DNA of 64,000 nucleotides from Scybalousia_A sp052170555. Lineage in GTDB: Bacteria; Bacteroidota; Bacteroidia; Bacteroidales; P3. Below, piece after piece: positions 1 to 7,553 of the stretch. The stretch lies in contig JBQNAI010000008.1 in NCBI GenBank assembly GCA_052170555.1, forward strand, positions 25,718 to 89,717, written 5' to 3'. A program made the position numbers and the translations under genes. Under the pieces are notes generated by a model that worked only from the letters and a program-made list of their open reading frames with translations, made no database searches and was not told the origin of the DNA. Within the stretch, counting starts at the first letter, position 1. The number at the start of each line of letters is the position of its first letter.

Positions 1-1
1 T

Positions 2-247
2 AAATACAATTTTAGATTTGCGATTAACCCTTTTTCTTTCGATTGTAGATTGTCTCAAATGGCAAGTATTAGTTTCACTGTACTTACTCCTATGCTTAAT
101 GTTATGAAGTTTTCCTACAAAAATAAGGATTATGATCAGACGACCAAAGATATTGTTTTCCTTTATGGACAATTGGGAGTTAAGTTTTATGTAAATAATA
201 AGAATATTGTGGCACAATCTGGAAAAGGTAAGAAACGGAGAAGATAG
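2..247 (+). CDS. C-terminal part of an unidentified protein, cut by the window edge
   Basis: The reading frame is open from the first bases of the window to a TAG at 245-247, so this is the last 81 residues of a gene that starts outside. The visible part mixes short hydrophobic and polar stretches and ends in a strongly basic tail (GKGKKRRR). A TTG at 50 and an ATG at 59 could initiate, but the open frame upstream makes a cut-off gene more likely. I do not recognise the family. It lies on the same strand as the following small exported proteins but is separated from them by about 125 bases. Confidence 0.5.
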   Translation, partial: KYNFRFAINPFSFDCRLSQMASISFTVLTPMLNVMKFSYKNKDYDQTTKDIVFLYGQLGVKFYVNNKNIVAQSGKGKKRRR

Positions 248-371
248 TTTTGATGATGATGTAATAAAACAAAAATGATTATACCTTGATATTGTTATTT
301 TGTAGAGGTATTAATATGATACTTGAAGATACATTTTGTTTTGATTGTTAAACAAATAAATATATGAAATC

Positions 372-770
372 ATGAAAAGGTTCATTTTGTTATTCGTTTG
401 TATTGGTGTCTTGTTTGCCATGGTAAGGGCAGATGAAGATGAGTATATACTGGACAATTTAAGAGTAGAAAAACTATTTATGAGTGCAACAGAAGTCAGC
501 TTTTGTTATTTAGATTCGCAGAGTAAGAATCTAAACGATATGGACATCAATACCCCAACGACATCTATTGTTGTATATCTGTTGAAAGATTTTGATATTA
601 GGCATCCTAATATCAGTATAATCAATGGTAAGCTTCCGTGTTCTTCCTGTCTGTGTTGTGGGCTTTTGGGAATACTTCCATTTGCGGATTGGTTATTTAT
701 GAGCATATCAAATACCTACGATGACGTTAAAACTTGCATAGAAAATCCCGATTTTGCAGTGTGGCGTTAG
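372..770 (+). CDS. Small exported protein, truncated paralogue of the TM2 protein that follows
   Basis: 132 residues with a clear signal peptide (about residues 1-20, ending ...VRA). The mature N-terminus (DEDEYILDNLRVEKLFMSATEVS) lines up with the N-terminus of the next gene, and the C-terminus (CGLLGILPFADWLFM...DDVK) lines up with the second half of that gene's TM2 domain. The first TM2 helix and the GxHRxYLG turn are missing and are replaced by an unrelated stretch. I infer a diverged or decaying tandem duplicate that can no longer form the full two-helix hairpin. No good Bacteroidetes promoter was found directly upstream. The role is unknown. Confidence 0.6.
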   Translation: MKRFILLFVCIGVLFAMVRADEDEYILDNLRVEKLFMSATEVSFCYLDSQSKNLNDMDINTPTTSIVVYLLKDFDIRHPNISIINGKLPCSSCLCCGLLGILPFADWLFMSISNTYDDVKTCIENPDFAVWR

Positions 771-868
771 GAGGAGTAAAATAACGAAAATTGTTATTTT
801 TATGGTAGTTATTAAAAAAAGTATTACATTTGCAGAATAAATAATTATTAACTTAAATTCAAAAAATT

Positions 869-1309
869 ATGAAAAAACTATTGTTTGTATTTGTTACAAT
901 GTTTATTTGTTCCTTTATTTCCTTCGCTGAAGATAATCAGTATTTGATTGACAACGACGCGATAGAGAATGTGTTTTCTCAAGCTACAGAGATATCATTA
1001 CAGGATATTAATTTATTTACGCAAGAGAATATGTCTTTGATGTCGGGTGTTAAAGGAGGAGTATCTATGGCTAGATCTAGTAGTGTAAATCCTTGGGTTG
1101 CTTTTGCCATCTGCACGGTTATTGGAGGTTTTGGTATACACCGACATTATTTAGGTACATCTAAAGCGATGTGGGCTTATTATACCTTTACTTGTGGTGG
1201 TATTTTTGGTATTGTTCCGTTTGTAGACTGGATCGTTTTGCTTGTTGGAGCAGTGCAAGATGATATAAAAGGATACGAGGATAATGAAAACTTCTTTATG
1301 TGGATATAA
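869..1309 (+). CDS. TM2 domain-containing exported protein
   Basis: 146 residues. A signal peptide covers about residues 1-20, a short acidic region follows, and then there is a C-terminal TM2 domain (about residues 72-135). It has the family signature GGFGIHRHYLG, the CGGIFGIVPF segment and DWIVLL in the second helix. TM2 proteins are small membrane proteins of poorly known function. In Bacteroidetes they commonly sit next to YidD-like genes, as here. The stop overlaps the start of the next gene by 26 bases, which suggests co-translation. A TACATTTG box at 825-832 resembles a -7 element, but no -33 TTG lies at the right distance. Confidence 0.8.
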   Translation: MKKLLFVFVTMFICSFISFAEDNQYLIDNDAIENVFSQATEISLQDINLFTQENMSLMSGVKGGVSMARSSSVNPWVAFAICTVIGGFGIHRHYLGTSKAMWAYYTFTCGGIFGIVPFVDWIVLLVGAVQDDIKGYEDNENFFMWI

Positions 1310-2054
1310 AGGAAAGTATGAAGTGATAGTGGGAACAGTTTTTATACGACTGTTCCCGCTGTTTGTGTTTTTACTTTTTCATACTGCAAACATTTTTGCC
1401 CAAACTAAGATGTCTGCTGATGTTGTTGTCAGACAATTGTACAAGAATAAATTAATAAAAATACAAAAGCAAATATTTTTTACTTTTAATGGGAATTTAG
1501 TTGTGCATTATACATATCCACAGGAATATTACATGATAACAAATTCACTTGGTGAAACATCGGTATATCAACCTTCAGTAAATGAGGTTATGTATATAAC
1601 AGATAAGACCTTATCTTCGCAAACAGAAATATTTTCATTGTTTATGACACCTAATTTTTCGGATCTTAATTTGACTAATTTGGGATTTGTGTTAAAGAGT
1701 ACTAAAAAAGAAGGAACAAATATTGTCAAGATATTTACCCCGACACAATCCATAGATAAGAATATCAAGCAAGTGAAGGTCGTTTGTAAAAAAGACCAAC
1801 CGATATATAGTGCCTTCTATTCAAAAGATAATAGGATAACAAAGAAGACATATTATACTGATTATATTGTATTTCCTAATATTTCTTTTCCTACAGTTAT
1901 TACACAAATTTCCTATGATTCTAAAGGAGATTCTGTAATTAAGAAAGAAGAATTTAAGAATATTAAAACAAGTAATTTTCCTGTTAGTTCATGCTTTAAT
2001 TACAAGATTCCGAAAGGTGCGAAGAGAGTTAGTCCTTATAGTGTAAAGAAATGA
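1284..2054 (+). CDS. Exported protein, possibly LolA-like
   Basis: 256 residues. The long N-terminus carries a hydrophobic stretch ending at ...HTANIFAQ (about residue 40), typical of a Bacteroidetes signal peptide. The body is beta-rich (QKQIFFTFNGNLVVHYTYP, YYMITNSLGETSVYQPSVNEVMYI), which recalls outer-membrane lipoprotein carrier (LolA/LolB-like) folds that wrap a lipid. This is a resemblance only. The ATG lies inside the previous gene; a GTG at 1323 would give a more usual signal-peptide length. The stop overlaps the next ATG (ATGA at 2051-2054), so it is translationally coupled to the YidD-like gene. A role in envelope lipid or lipoprotein handling is inferred. Confidence 0.55.
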   Translation: MKTSLCGYKGKYEVIVGTVFIRLFPLFVFLLFHTANIFAQTKMSADVVVRQLYKNKLIKIQKQIFFTFNGNLVVHYTYPQEYYMITNSLGETSVYQPSVNEVMYITDKTLSSQTEIFSLFMTPNFSDLNLTNLGFVLKSTKKEGTNIVKIFTPTQSIDKNIKQVKVVCKKDQPIYSAFYSKDNRITKKTYYTDYIVFPNISFPTVITQISYDSKGDSVIKKEEFKNIKTSNFPVSSCFNYKIPKGAKRVSPYSVKK

Positions 2055-2512
2055 AATCAGCAATTTATAGTTTTTTGCTAATTATATACATATATAGTTA
2101 TTCGGATGGTTATAGCCAAACGACAAATAAGATTTTCAATTCTGAAGATTTACAACTTATAGCTCAGCAATCTTACAGCAATCCCTTATTTGTAGAAAGA
2201 CAAGTTAAATATGGATTTGAGGAGGTGAATAAAAGTTTTAATCCATTCTATTATTTGTTGTCTTCTTCTATGTTTGTGTATCAAAAATACATCTCTCCCA
2301 TAATATTAAGACACTGCATATATATTCCTTCTTGTTCGGGGTATAGCAAAGTTTTGATAAAGAATTTCGGTCTTTTGAAAGGTATGTTTTGCAGTGCCGA
2401 CAGATTGATGAGATGCAATCGTATAGCATTATCGGATAATAATGCAAAATATTTATTGATCAAAGGAAATGGTCATATATCAGAATCACCACTTAGATAC
2501 AAAATAAAATGA
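2051..2512 (+). CDS. yidD: YidD-like membrane protein insertion efficiency factor with a signal peptide
   Basis: 153 residues. The YidD signature occupies about residues 75-123: YQKYISP, then C89, the PSCSGYSK motif (C95), GLLKG, and RLMRC (C122). These match the conserved cysteine and basic residues of the family. Ordinary YidD is a cytoplasmic, membrane-associated protein of roughly 70-85 residues that helps YidC insert proteins. This one has a hydrophobic N-terminal leader (residues 1-22, ending GYSQ) and a 50-residue linker, so it is predicted to be exported or membrane-tethered. It is coupled by ATGA overlaps to the genes on both sides. The changed topology argues against simply copying the E. 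coli role. Confidence 0.82.
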   Translation: MKSAIYSFLLIIYIYSYSDGYSQTTNKIFNSEDLQLIAQQSYSNPLFVERQVKYGFEEVNKSFNPFYYLLSSSMFVYQKYISPIILRHCIYIPSCSGYSKVLIKNFGLLKGMFCSADRLMRCNRIALSDNNAKYLLIKGNGHISESPLRYKIK

Positions 2513-3357
2513 GATATTTTTTACTATTAACAGCATTGTTTTGTAATGGTATTACATCTGCACAAAATAATGTTTCTGTAAAAGAAGATTGGGATTTTGT
2601 TATGTATCTTATAGGTAATGGATTTAAAGATGAAGCCGTAACACTTGTGAATAATGTGCAGTCGGATAGCGACAGTATATATTTTTTGAAGGGATTTACT
2701 TTCTATTCGTCTAAAATGTTGGATTTGGCTACTGACAATTTCGAAAAAATTAAACAAGCTTCAGCTTTATTTAATGAGAGCAAATTTTTTTCTGCTTTAT
2801 CTAATTCTCACTTATATAGATTGGATAAAGCAAAGTTTGATTTAAATCAAATAGTTTCACAGGATGATGAGATTATCAATCTAAAAACTTTTGAATTCGC
2901 AGGAATTAGTCTATTAAGTAGGGATAAAGAAAACTTCAATAAATATATTAATCAAGTAGATAGTAATGATTTTGCTATTAGTGGGGAAATAAAACAACTC
3001 AAAAGGATAGAGAAACAAATTGATTCGTACAGAAAAAAATACAAATGGGTAGCTGGAGGGTTATCTGCAATAGTCCCTGGATTAGGTAAGTTATATGCAG
3101 GTAATGTCGGAGAAGGTCTTGCAGCTTTTTTAACATGTGGATCACTTATTGGAATAACTGCTGAAAACTACTACAAAAAAGGTATTACGAATTGGAAAAC
3201 CATATTGTTTGGTACGTTATCTACGATATTTTATGTAGGAAACATTTATGGTTCTGCCGTCGGTGTGGAGGTTAATTGCGAAAATTTTAATCAACGAATG
3301 AATGTCCAAATTTTATATAATATTCATATTCCTATACGCAACCGTTTTAGGTACTAA
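2509..3357 (+). CDS. Exported TPR-like protein with C-terminal TM2/DUF5683-like membrane hairpin
   Basis: 282 residues. A signal peptide (1-18, ...GITSAQ) is followed by a helical region (about 25-165) whose spacing suggests degenerate TPR repeats. A membrane region (about 183-255) opens with AIVPGLGKLYAGNVGEGLAAF. The PGxGxxYAG turn is typical of TM2/DUF5683-type hairpins. The start overlaps the YidD stop (ATGA at 2509). The next gene has the same architecture, so the two are probably diverged paralogues. I infer an inner-membrane protein with a soluble helical domain that works with the YidD-like and TM2 proteins. Confidence 0.65.
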   Translation: MRYFLLLTALFCNGITSAQNNVSVKEDWDFVMYLIGNGFKDEAVTLVNNVQSDSDSIYFLKGFTFYSSKMLDLATDNFEKIKQASALFNESKFFSALSNSHLYRLDKAKFDLNQIVSQDDEIINLKTFEFAGISLLSRDKENFNKYINQVDSNDFAISGEIKQLKRIEKQIDSYRKKYKWVAGGLSAIVPGLGKLYAGNVGEGLAAFLTCGSLIGITAENYYKKGITNWKTILFGTLSTIFYVGNIYGSAVGVEVNCENFNQRMNVQILYNIHIPIRNRFRY

Positions 3358-4201
3358 TGTTGCTTATTCAAAAGAAGATGCTACGGAATCGAACGACTCC
3401 ATTGTTATCGTAAAAGATACGGCTACTGTTTTTGCAGTGGCAGATGGGTATTTATCTTGTAGGAATTATGAAATGGCAATTGTAGAATACGAGAGATGTT
3501 TCTATGGTTCGCAGTCAAGGGATGTGTCTTATAAGGCATTGCAACAAAAAGCATTGTGTTATAAACTGATAGGACAATACATAAAAGCTGCAACAACATT
3601 GGAACGAGTGGCAGACACTTATGAAGATTATTATCAGATAGTCTTGTGCTACTATTTAGGTAATGATTTTATTAAAGCGAATGAAATGATATCTAAGACA
3701 GAACTATATTTTGATGCTTTGAAGGAAGATATGTTATTGTTGAAAGTTTTAACATTAAATGAGATTAATGAATATAATAAATCTTACAATGCTGCAATAG
3801 AGTTGGCAGACAAACTTAACGGGTCAGCAAAAGTTGATATTAAGCGTTTTCTAGAACGAATGTATAAAAAATTGTCAAAGCTTAAAAGTGAGAAGACTGC
3901 ACGTGTCTTATCTTTCGTGCCGGGGCTTGCACATATTTATGCCGGAGATTATGTACAAGGAATATCTGCCTTCACACTTAATTTTCTTGTTTTAGGTTTT
4001 GGTACTTGGCAAATATTTGAAAGCTGTTATGTGACTGCTTATTTAGGAGGAGCAAGTTTACTGTCTGTCACTTATCCTGGTGCGATGCAAAGTGGAATGT
4101 ATGCGGTAAAGAAGTTGAATTATAAAAAGACTTCAGAGTTTAACAATTCTTTTAAGATAGGTTTATTATCATTACTAAAAAGGACTAATATAAAAAATTA
4201 A
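3302..4201 (+). CDS. Exported TPR-like protein with C-terminal membrane hairpin (paralogue of the preceding gene)
   Basis: 299 residues. Signal peptide 1-23, a helical region with TPR-like periodicity (about 45-185; for example ADGYLSCRNYEMAIVEYERCF), then membrane segments from about 202 beginning FVPGLAHIYAGDYVQGISAF, the same turn as in the preceding gene. It overlaps that gene by 56 bases in another frame. The chosen ATG gives a textbook signal peptide, so the long overlap appears real. The stop codon sits in the left arm of an 18-bp inverted repeat (4198-4256) that probably ends the transcript. Confidence 0.65.
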   Translation: MSKFYIIFIFLYATVLGTNVAYSKEDATESNDSIVIVKDTATVFAVADGYLSCRNYEMAIVEYERCFYGSQSRDVSYKALQQKALCYKLIGQYIKAATTLERVADTYEDYYQIVLCYYLGNDFIKANEMISKTELYFDALKEDMLLLKVLTLNEINEYNKSYNAAIELADKLNGSAKVDIKRFLERMYKKLSKLKSEKTARVLSFVPGLAHIYAGDYVQGISAFTLNFLVLGFGTWQIFESCYVTAYLGGASLLSVTYPGAMQSGMYAVKKLNYKKTSEFNNSFKIGLLSLLKRTNIKN

Positions 4202-4271
4202 AGTGTGAGATTAATAAATTCTTTTTTGATATTAGTAAATTAATCTCACACTTTAATTTTCATTAGTGTCA
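4188..4271 (-). repeat. Intergenic element A: four 21-nt-period units; also a convergent terminator hairpin
   Basis: Read on the minus strand, four 21-nt units follow each other at 4251-4271, 4230-4250, 4209-4229 and 4188-4208. The second ends in AATTTACTAATA, the third in GAATTTATTAATC, and the fourth starts TCACACTTTAATTTT. The first ends in TTAAAG, as the leading unit does at other sites. Two perfect 18-bp arms (4198-4215 and 4239-4256) can pair into a hairpin. Genes converge on this point from both sides, so it can serve as a two-way terminator. The same unit pattern recurs at seven other sites in this window. Confidence 0.8.
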
Positions 4272-4321
4272 TATGGTTGAGTTAAATAAGTCATACATCT
4301 AAATTTTGGCGATAGTTATTT

Positions 4322-4903
4322 TTAGATAGCATCTAAGGATTTGCGGTTTTTGTGAGTCATAGTCTTGTATTTAGAAGGGGTCATGCCTGTTATTTGTTTG
4401 AATTGGGTGGAAAGGTAGGCAGAGGAAGAATAATTCAGACTATAAGCAATTTCATTTAGTGTAAGTTCTCCATATGATAATAATTCTTTGACTTTTTCTA
4501 TTTTTTGAGCTATGAAATATTGCTCTATTGTACTGTTTTCATGTTCTGAAAATATCTTACTCAAATAAGAATATTCTTGATGTAGGGAATATGCTATATA
4601 ATCGGAAAGATTTTGATGTAAATTGTTTTTCTGATAATGCACAAAGGCTATTACAACATTTTTTATTCTCTCTATGATTTTTGTTTTTTTGTTACTTAAT
4701 AATTCAAATCCTAATAGTTCCAGTTCTTTTGCGATAATATTTTTCTTTGTATTGGATAGATATTCCTTAACAACAGCCTTACCAAGTTCAATACTAATTA
4801 TAGTTAAATGCTGTTTGGTTAAACACTTGTTAACTACCATTATACAGCGAGGACATACCATATTCTTTATAAATATTTCTGTATTTATTGGTTCTTGTTT
4901 CAT
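4322..4903 (-). CDS. AraC-family regulator with N-terminal heavy-metal-associated (HMA)-like domain
   Basis: 193 residues. The N-terminus (about 8-70) looks like an HMA fold with the metal-binding loop MVCPRC (C17, C20). The C-terminus (about 105-185) is an AraC-type double helix-turn-helix: LTLNEIAYSLNYSSSAYLSTQFKQITGMTPSKYK. The usual AraC ligand-binding cupin is absent. A metal-responsive (copper-like) role is inferred from the HMA part. No metal-efflux gene is adjacent. It is transcribed divergently from the secreted protein at 5030, with promoter boxes only about 20 bases apart, so self-regulation and control of the neighbour are both possible. Confidence 0.8.
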   Translation of the reverse strand: MKQEPINTEIFIKNMVCPRCIMVVNKCLTKQHLTIISIELGKAVVKEYLSNTKKNIIAKELELLGFELLSNKKTKIIERIKNVVIAFVHYQKNNLHQNLSDYIAYSLHQEYSYLSKIFSEHENSTIEQYFIAQKIEKVKELLSYGELTLNEIAYSLNYSSSAYLSTQFKQITGMTPSKYKTMTHKNRKSLDAI

Positions 4904-4925
4904 TTTCTTTTATTAATTAGAAGTG

Positions 4926-4956
4926 CAAAGGTAATAAAATAGAGAATGAATGCAAA
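4926..4956 (-). promoter_or_regulatory. Bacteroidetes-type promoter of the HMA-AraC gene
   Basis: On the minus strand a -7 box TACCTTTG (4926-4933) is preceded by TTTG (4953-4956), with 19 bp between the TA of the -7 box and the TTG. This is the exact spacing of the Bacteroidetes primary sigma consensus. It lies 22 bases before the ATG. Confidence 0.8.
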
Positions 4957-4972
4957 AAAAATAACAAAAATG

Positions 4973-5002
4973 TTGTGAATATAAAAAAAATGTGTAACTT
5001 TG
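4973..5002 (+). promoter_or_regulatory. Bacteroidetes-type promoter of the choice-of-anchor L gene
   Basis: TTG (4973-4975), 19 bp, TAACTTTG (4995-5002). The -7 box covers an upstream in-frame TTG at 5000, so translation must begin further on, at the ATG at 5030. The -33 boxes of this and the divergent promoter lie about 16 bases apart, so one bound regulator could reach both. Confidence 0.8.
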
Positions 5003-5029
5003 CGACATAAAATTAAACACTTTTGCGTC

Positions 5030-6517
5030 ATGAAAAAGTTATTTATTCTTTTCGTTTTATTTTTAGGCGTAATTGCAAGTACTTATTCGCAAGTAACGGC
5101 GACATCCGCAAATAATAAAGCAGTGTCTAACTTAGTTCAACAGTATTTGGTAGGACCTAATATAGAATTGGTAGTAGATGCAAATCATCCTGCTACATTC
5201 AACGAAAAGTCTATTGTTAATAGTAATCAGATCGGAATATTTTCAAATAATAATACCTCAGGATGTAATATTCCTATGGACCAGGGATTAGTTATTGCTA
5301 CTTGTAGTTATAATGAAGCAGCCTCTGGTGGTTATGGGAGTAGTCCGTCTCCGAGTAGTTCTTTGTCTGACTTTTCAGATTCGGCAGGAGTAGTTTTTCA
5401 GTGGACATATACTAAGTATTGTATTGAAAACAGTCAAGATATTCATGACTTGAATGATATAGCCTTTTTATCTTTTTGGATTAAACCTACTATTGATAAT
5501 TTCCAATTTTCTTATTGTTTTGCCTCTAATGAATATCCTCAGTATGTCAATGCTAGTTACAACGACTTTTTTGGATTTTATTTTTCAGGACCTTATGATT
5601 CTGTCGGCAATTACCTACCCGGTTCTCCTTCTTATTATATGCAGAATTTAGCATTGATACCTGGTACGCAAACTTCAGTAATGATAAATACTGTCAACCA
5701 CGGTAAAGGTAGTTCACACACACCCCCACACTCATATCCTGAATATCATATTGTTCCTACGGGTAATTGTTCCAGTAGTTCAGGGTTTAATGAATGGACA
5801 GTCAAACTTCCTACAGCTGCGACTGTGGTTGTTGCAGGTGGATATTATAAAATAAGCGTTTTGATTTGTGATGTATCTGATCATGCTTTTGATTCTGGCT
5901 TATTTATTTCCAAAGATATGAGACGCTTTGATACGGTGAATATAGATACTACTATCTGTGAAAATCAAGACTATTATTGTACGGCTATAAATGAATATCT
6001 GACAGAGCAAGGTAAATATCAGTTTAAATTAGTCAACAAAACAGGTGGAGATTCGGTCATAAATATAGATTTACATATTAATCCGATAGCTTTAGTTAAC
6101 TCTTGTTGGAAACTAAAAGGAGGAGAAAGTTTGGAAATAGACGGAAATGTAATAACAGCTCCCGGAACATATATGTATAAATACAAAACATATTTGGGTT
6201 GTGACTCAACTGTTGTTTATAATGTGGAATGGGGAGAAGAGACCATGGAGGTGGATTGTGTGAGTGGTATAGAGGATATACCGTATAGTGATAATGTAAA
6301 AGTTTATCCTAATCCAGCTAATGATATCCTTAGAATAGAGGGATTGAGTTCTCATACAGCTATAATAGAGTTTTACGATAATAACGGTAGATTGGTCAAG
6401 TCTGTCAATTTCTTTGATGGGCAGGAAATTAGTATAAGAGATTTAGCAAGTGGCATTTATTATATTAAGATCAATAGCAATAAAAATATAATAAATAAAC
6501 GGTTGATAAAAAAATAA
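5030..6517 (+). CDS. T9SS-secreted protein with choice-of-anchor L domain
   Basis: 495 residues from the ATG at 5030, which gives a standard signal peptide (MKKLFILFVLFLGVIASTYSQ... to about residue 21). The next ~290 residues form a choice-of-anchor L domain: a start like NLVQQYLVGPNIELVV, then GIFSNNN, MDQGLVIATC, and FSYCFASNEYP. A beta region with paired cysteines follows, and the C-terminus (from about residue 420) is a type A sorting domain with VKVYPNPAND, GRLVKS and LASGIYYIKI. The protein is expected to cross the outer membrane through T9SS and be anchored or released. The substrate or adhesion target is unknown. It is followed by a terminator and appears to be a single-gene unit. 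Confidence 0.85.
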   Translation: MKKLFILFVLFLGVIASTYSQVTATSANNKAVSNLVQQYLVGPNIELVVDANHPATFNEKSIVNSNQIGIFSNNNTSGCNIPMDQGLVIATCSYNEAASGGYGSSPSPSSSLSDFSDSAGVVFQWTYTKYCIENSQDIHDLNDIAFLSFWIKPTIDNFQFSYCFASNEYPQYVNASYNDFFGFYFSGPYDSVGNYLPGSPSYYMQNLALIPGTQTSVMINTVNHGKGSSHTPPHSYPEYHIVPTGNCSSSSGFNEWTVKLPTAATVVVAGGYYKISVLICDVSDHAFDSGLFISKDMRRFDTVNIDTTICENQDYYCTAINEYLTEQGKYQFKLVNKTGGDSVINIDLHINPIALVNSCWKLKGGESLEIDGNVITAPGTYMYKYKTYLGCDSTVVYNVEWGEETMEVDCVSGIEDIPYSDNVKVYPNPANDILRIEGLSSHTAIIEFYDNNGRLVKSVNFFDGQEISIRDLASGIYYIKINSNKNIINKRLIKK

Positions 6518-6554
6518 ACATATTTTAAGTTTATTTGTTTAATATTTTAAAGAT

Positions 6555-6585
6555 AGGGAAAGTGCTTTTAGCTTTTCCCTTTTTT
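6555..6585 (+). terminator. Rho-independent terminator
   Basis: The stem AGGGAAA...TTTCCCT is followed by a run of T, about 40 bases after the stop of the secreted protein and before the next promoter. Confidence 0.8.
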
Positions 6586-6586
6586 G

Positions 6587-6616
6587 TTGTTATTACAAAG
6601 AATTGATGTATCTTTG
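6587..6616 (+). promoter_or_regulatory. Bacteroidetes-type promoter of the BASS transporter gene
   Basis: TTG (6587-6589), 19 bp, TATCTTTG (6609-6616), 30 bases before the ATG at 6646. Confidence 0.8.
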
Positions 6617-6645
6617 CATCTTTATTTGTAAAAAATATATGTAGA

Positions 6646-7512
6646 ATGAATAGTGTTATAATTGTTTTACCGATACTAATTTTATTGATGTTCCAATTAG
6701 GATTAACTCTTCAATTGAATGATTTTTTTATAATATTTAAACATCCTAAGCCGGTCTTTGTGGCACTTATCGGGCAGATATTCTTGTTGCCATTAATAGC
6801 TTTCACACTATCATTTATATTTGCATTGCCACCTTTATTTTTTATCGGACTGATACTAATAGCATGTTGCCCGGGAGGAAGTTCCTCCAATGTGTTTTCT
6901 TATTTGGCAAAAGGTGATGTGGCATTAAGTGTATCTTTGACTGCCATTTCCAGTATTGTTACTTTATTCACATTACCAATAATAGTGGGTATTGCAGTAG
7001 ATTATGTGGATACTCCAACTGCAATACAAATTCAGTTACCTGTCAAGAATTTGATTATACAGAATTTATTACTTATGTTTTTACCTATTATGTTAGGGAT
7101 GTTGTTGAGGTATAAAAAAATAGAGATTGCGGTGAAAATAGAAAAAATATTAGGAAAGAGTGCATTTGCTTTACTTATGATATTAGCTACCGTTTTCTTT
7201 ATTCAAAATTTTTCAGAAATCAAAACAAATTTTTTATTATTAGGGACGACAGTTTCTACATTGCTTATTGTGGCTATCATGTGTTCCTATTTATTGTCAA
7301 GAATATTTAATTTGAAGCAACGACAACAACGAACTATTGTTATAGAAGTGGGTATGCAAAACGCAGCTCAGGCGATTGCAGTTGCATCTTCTCCTTTTAT
7401 ATTCAATAATGAAATAATTGCAGTACCTGCTATTATATATGCTTTAATGATGAATGTTGTACTTTTGACGTATTTAGGCGTTCTTAAATGGAAAATGAAA
7501 AATATTCAGTAA
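6646..7512 (+). CDS. Bile acid:sodium symporter (BASS) family transporter
   Basis: 288 residues, almost entirely hydrophobic, with about nine membrane segments. The CCPGGSSSNVFSYLAKGD motif (about residues 75-92) and the later EVGMQNAAQAIAVA segment (about 230-243) are the Na+-binding crossover regions of this family. Relatives carry bile acids, pantoate, pyruvate or other organic anions with Na+. The substrate cannot be read here. A separate promoter and the preceding terminator show that it starts a new transcript. Confidence 0.88.
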   Translation: MNSVIIVLPILILLMFQLGLTLQLNDFFIIFKHPKPVFVALIGQIFLLPLIAFTLSFIFALPPLFFIGLILIACCPGGSSSNVFSYLAKGDVALSVSLTAISSIVTLFTLPIIVGIAVDYVDTPTAIQIQLPVKNLIIQNLLLMFLPIMLGMLLRYKKIEIAVKIEKILGKSAFALLMILATVFFIQNFSEIKTNFLLLGTTVSTLLIVAIMCSYLLSRIFNLKQRQQRTIVIEVGMQNAAQAIAVASSPFIFNNEIIAVPAIIYALMMNVVLLTYLGVLKWKMKNIQ

Positions 7513-7553
7513 GCTTGCCAATTCATCGAGAAGAGGAAATAAAAATTTGAGTT

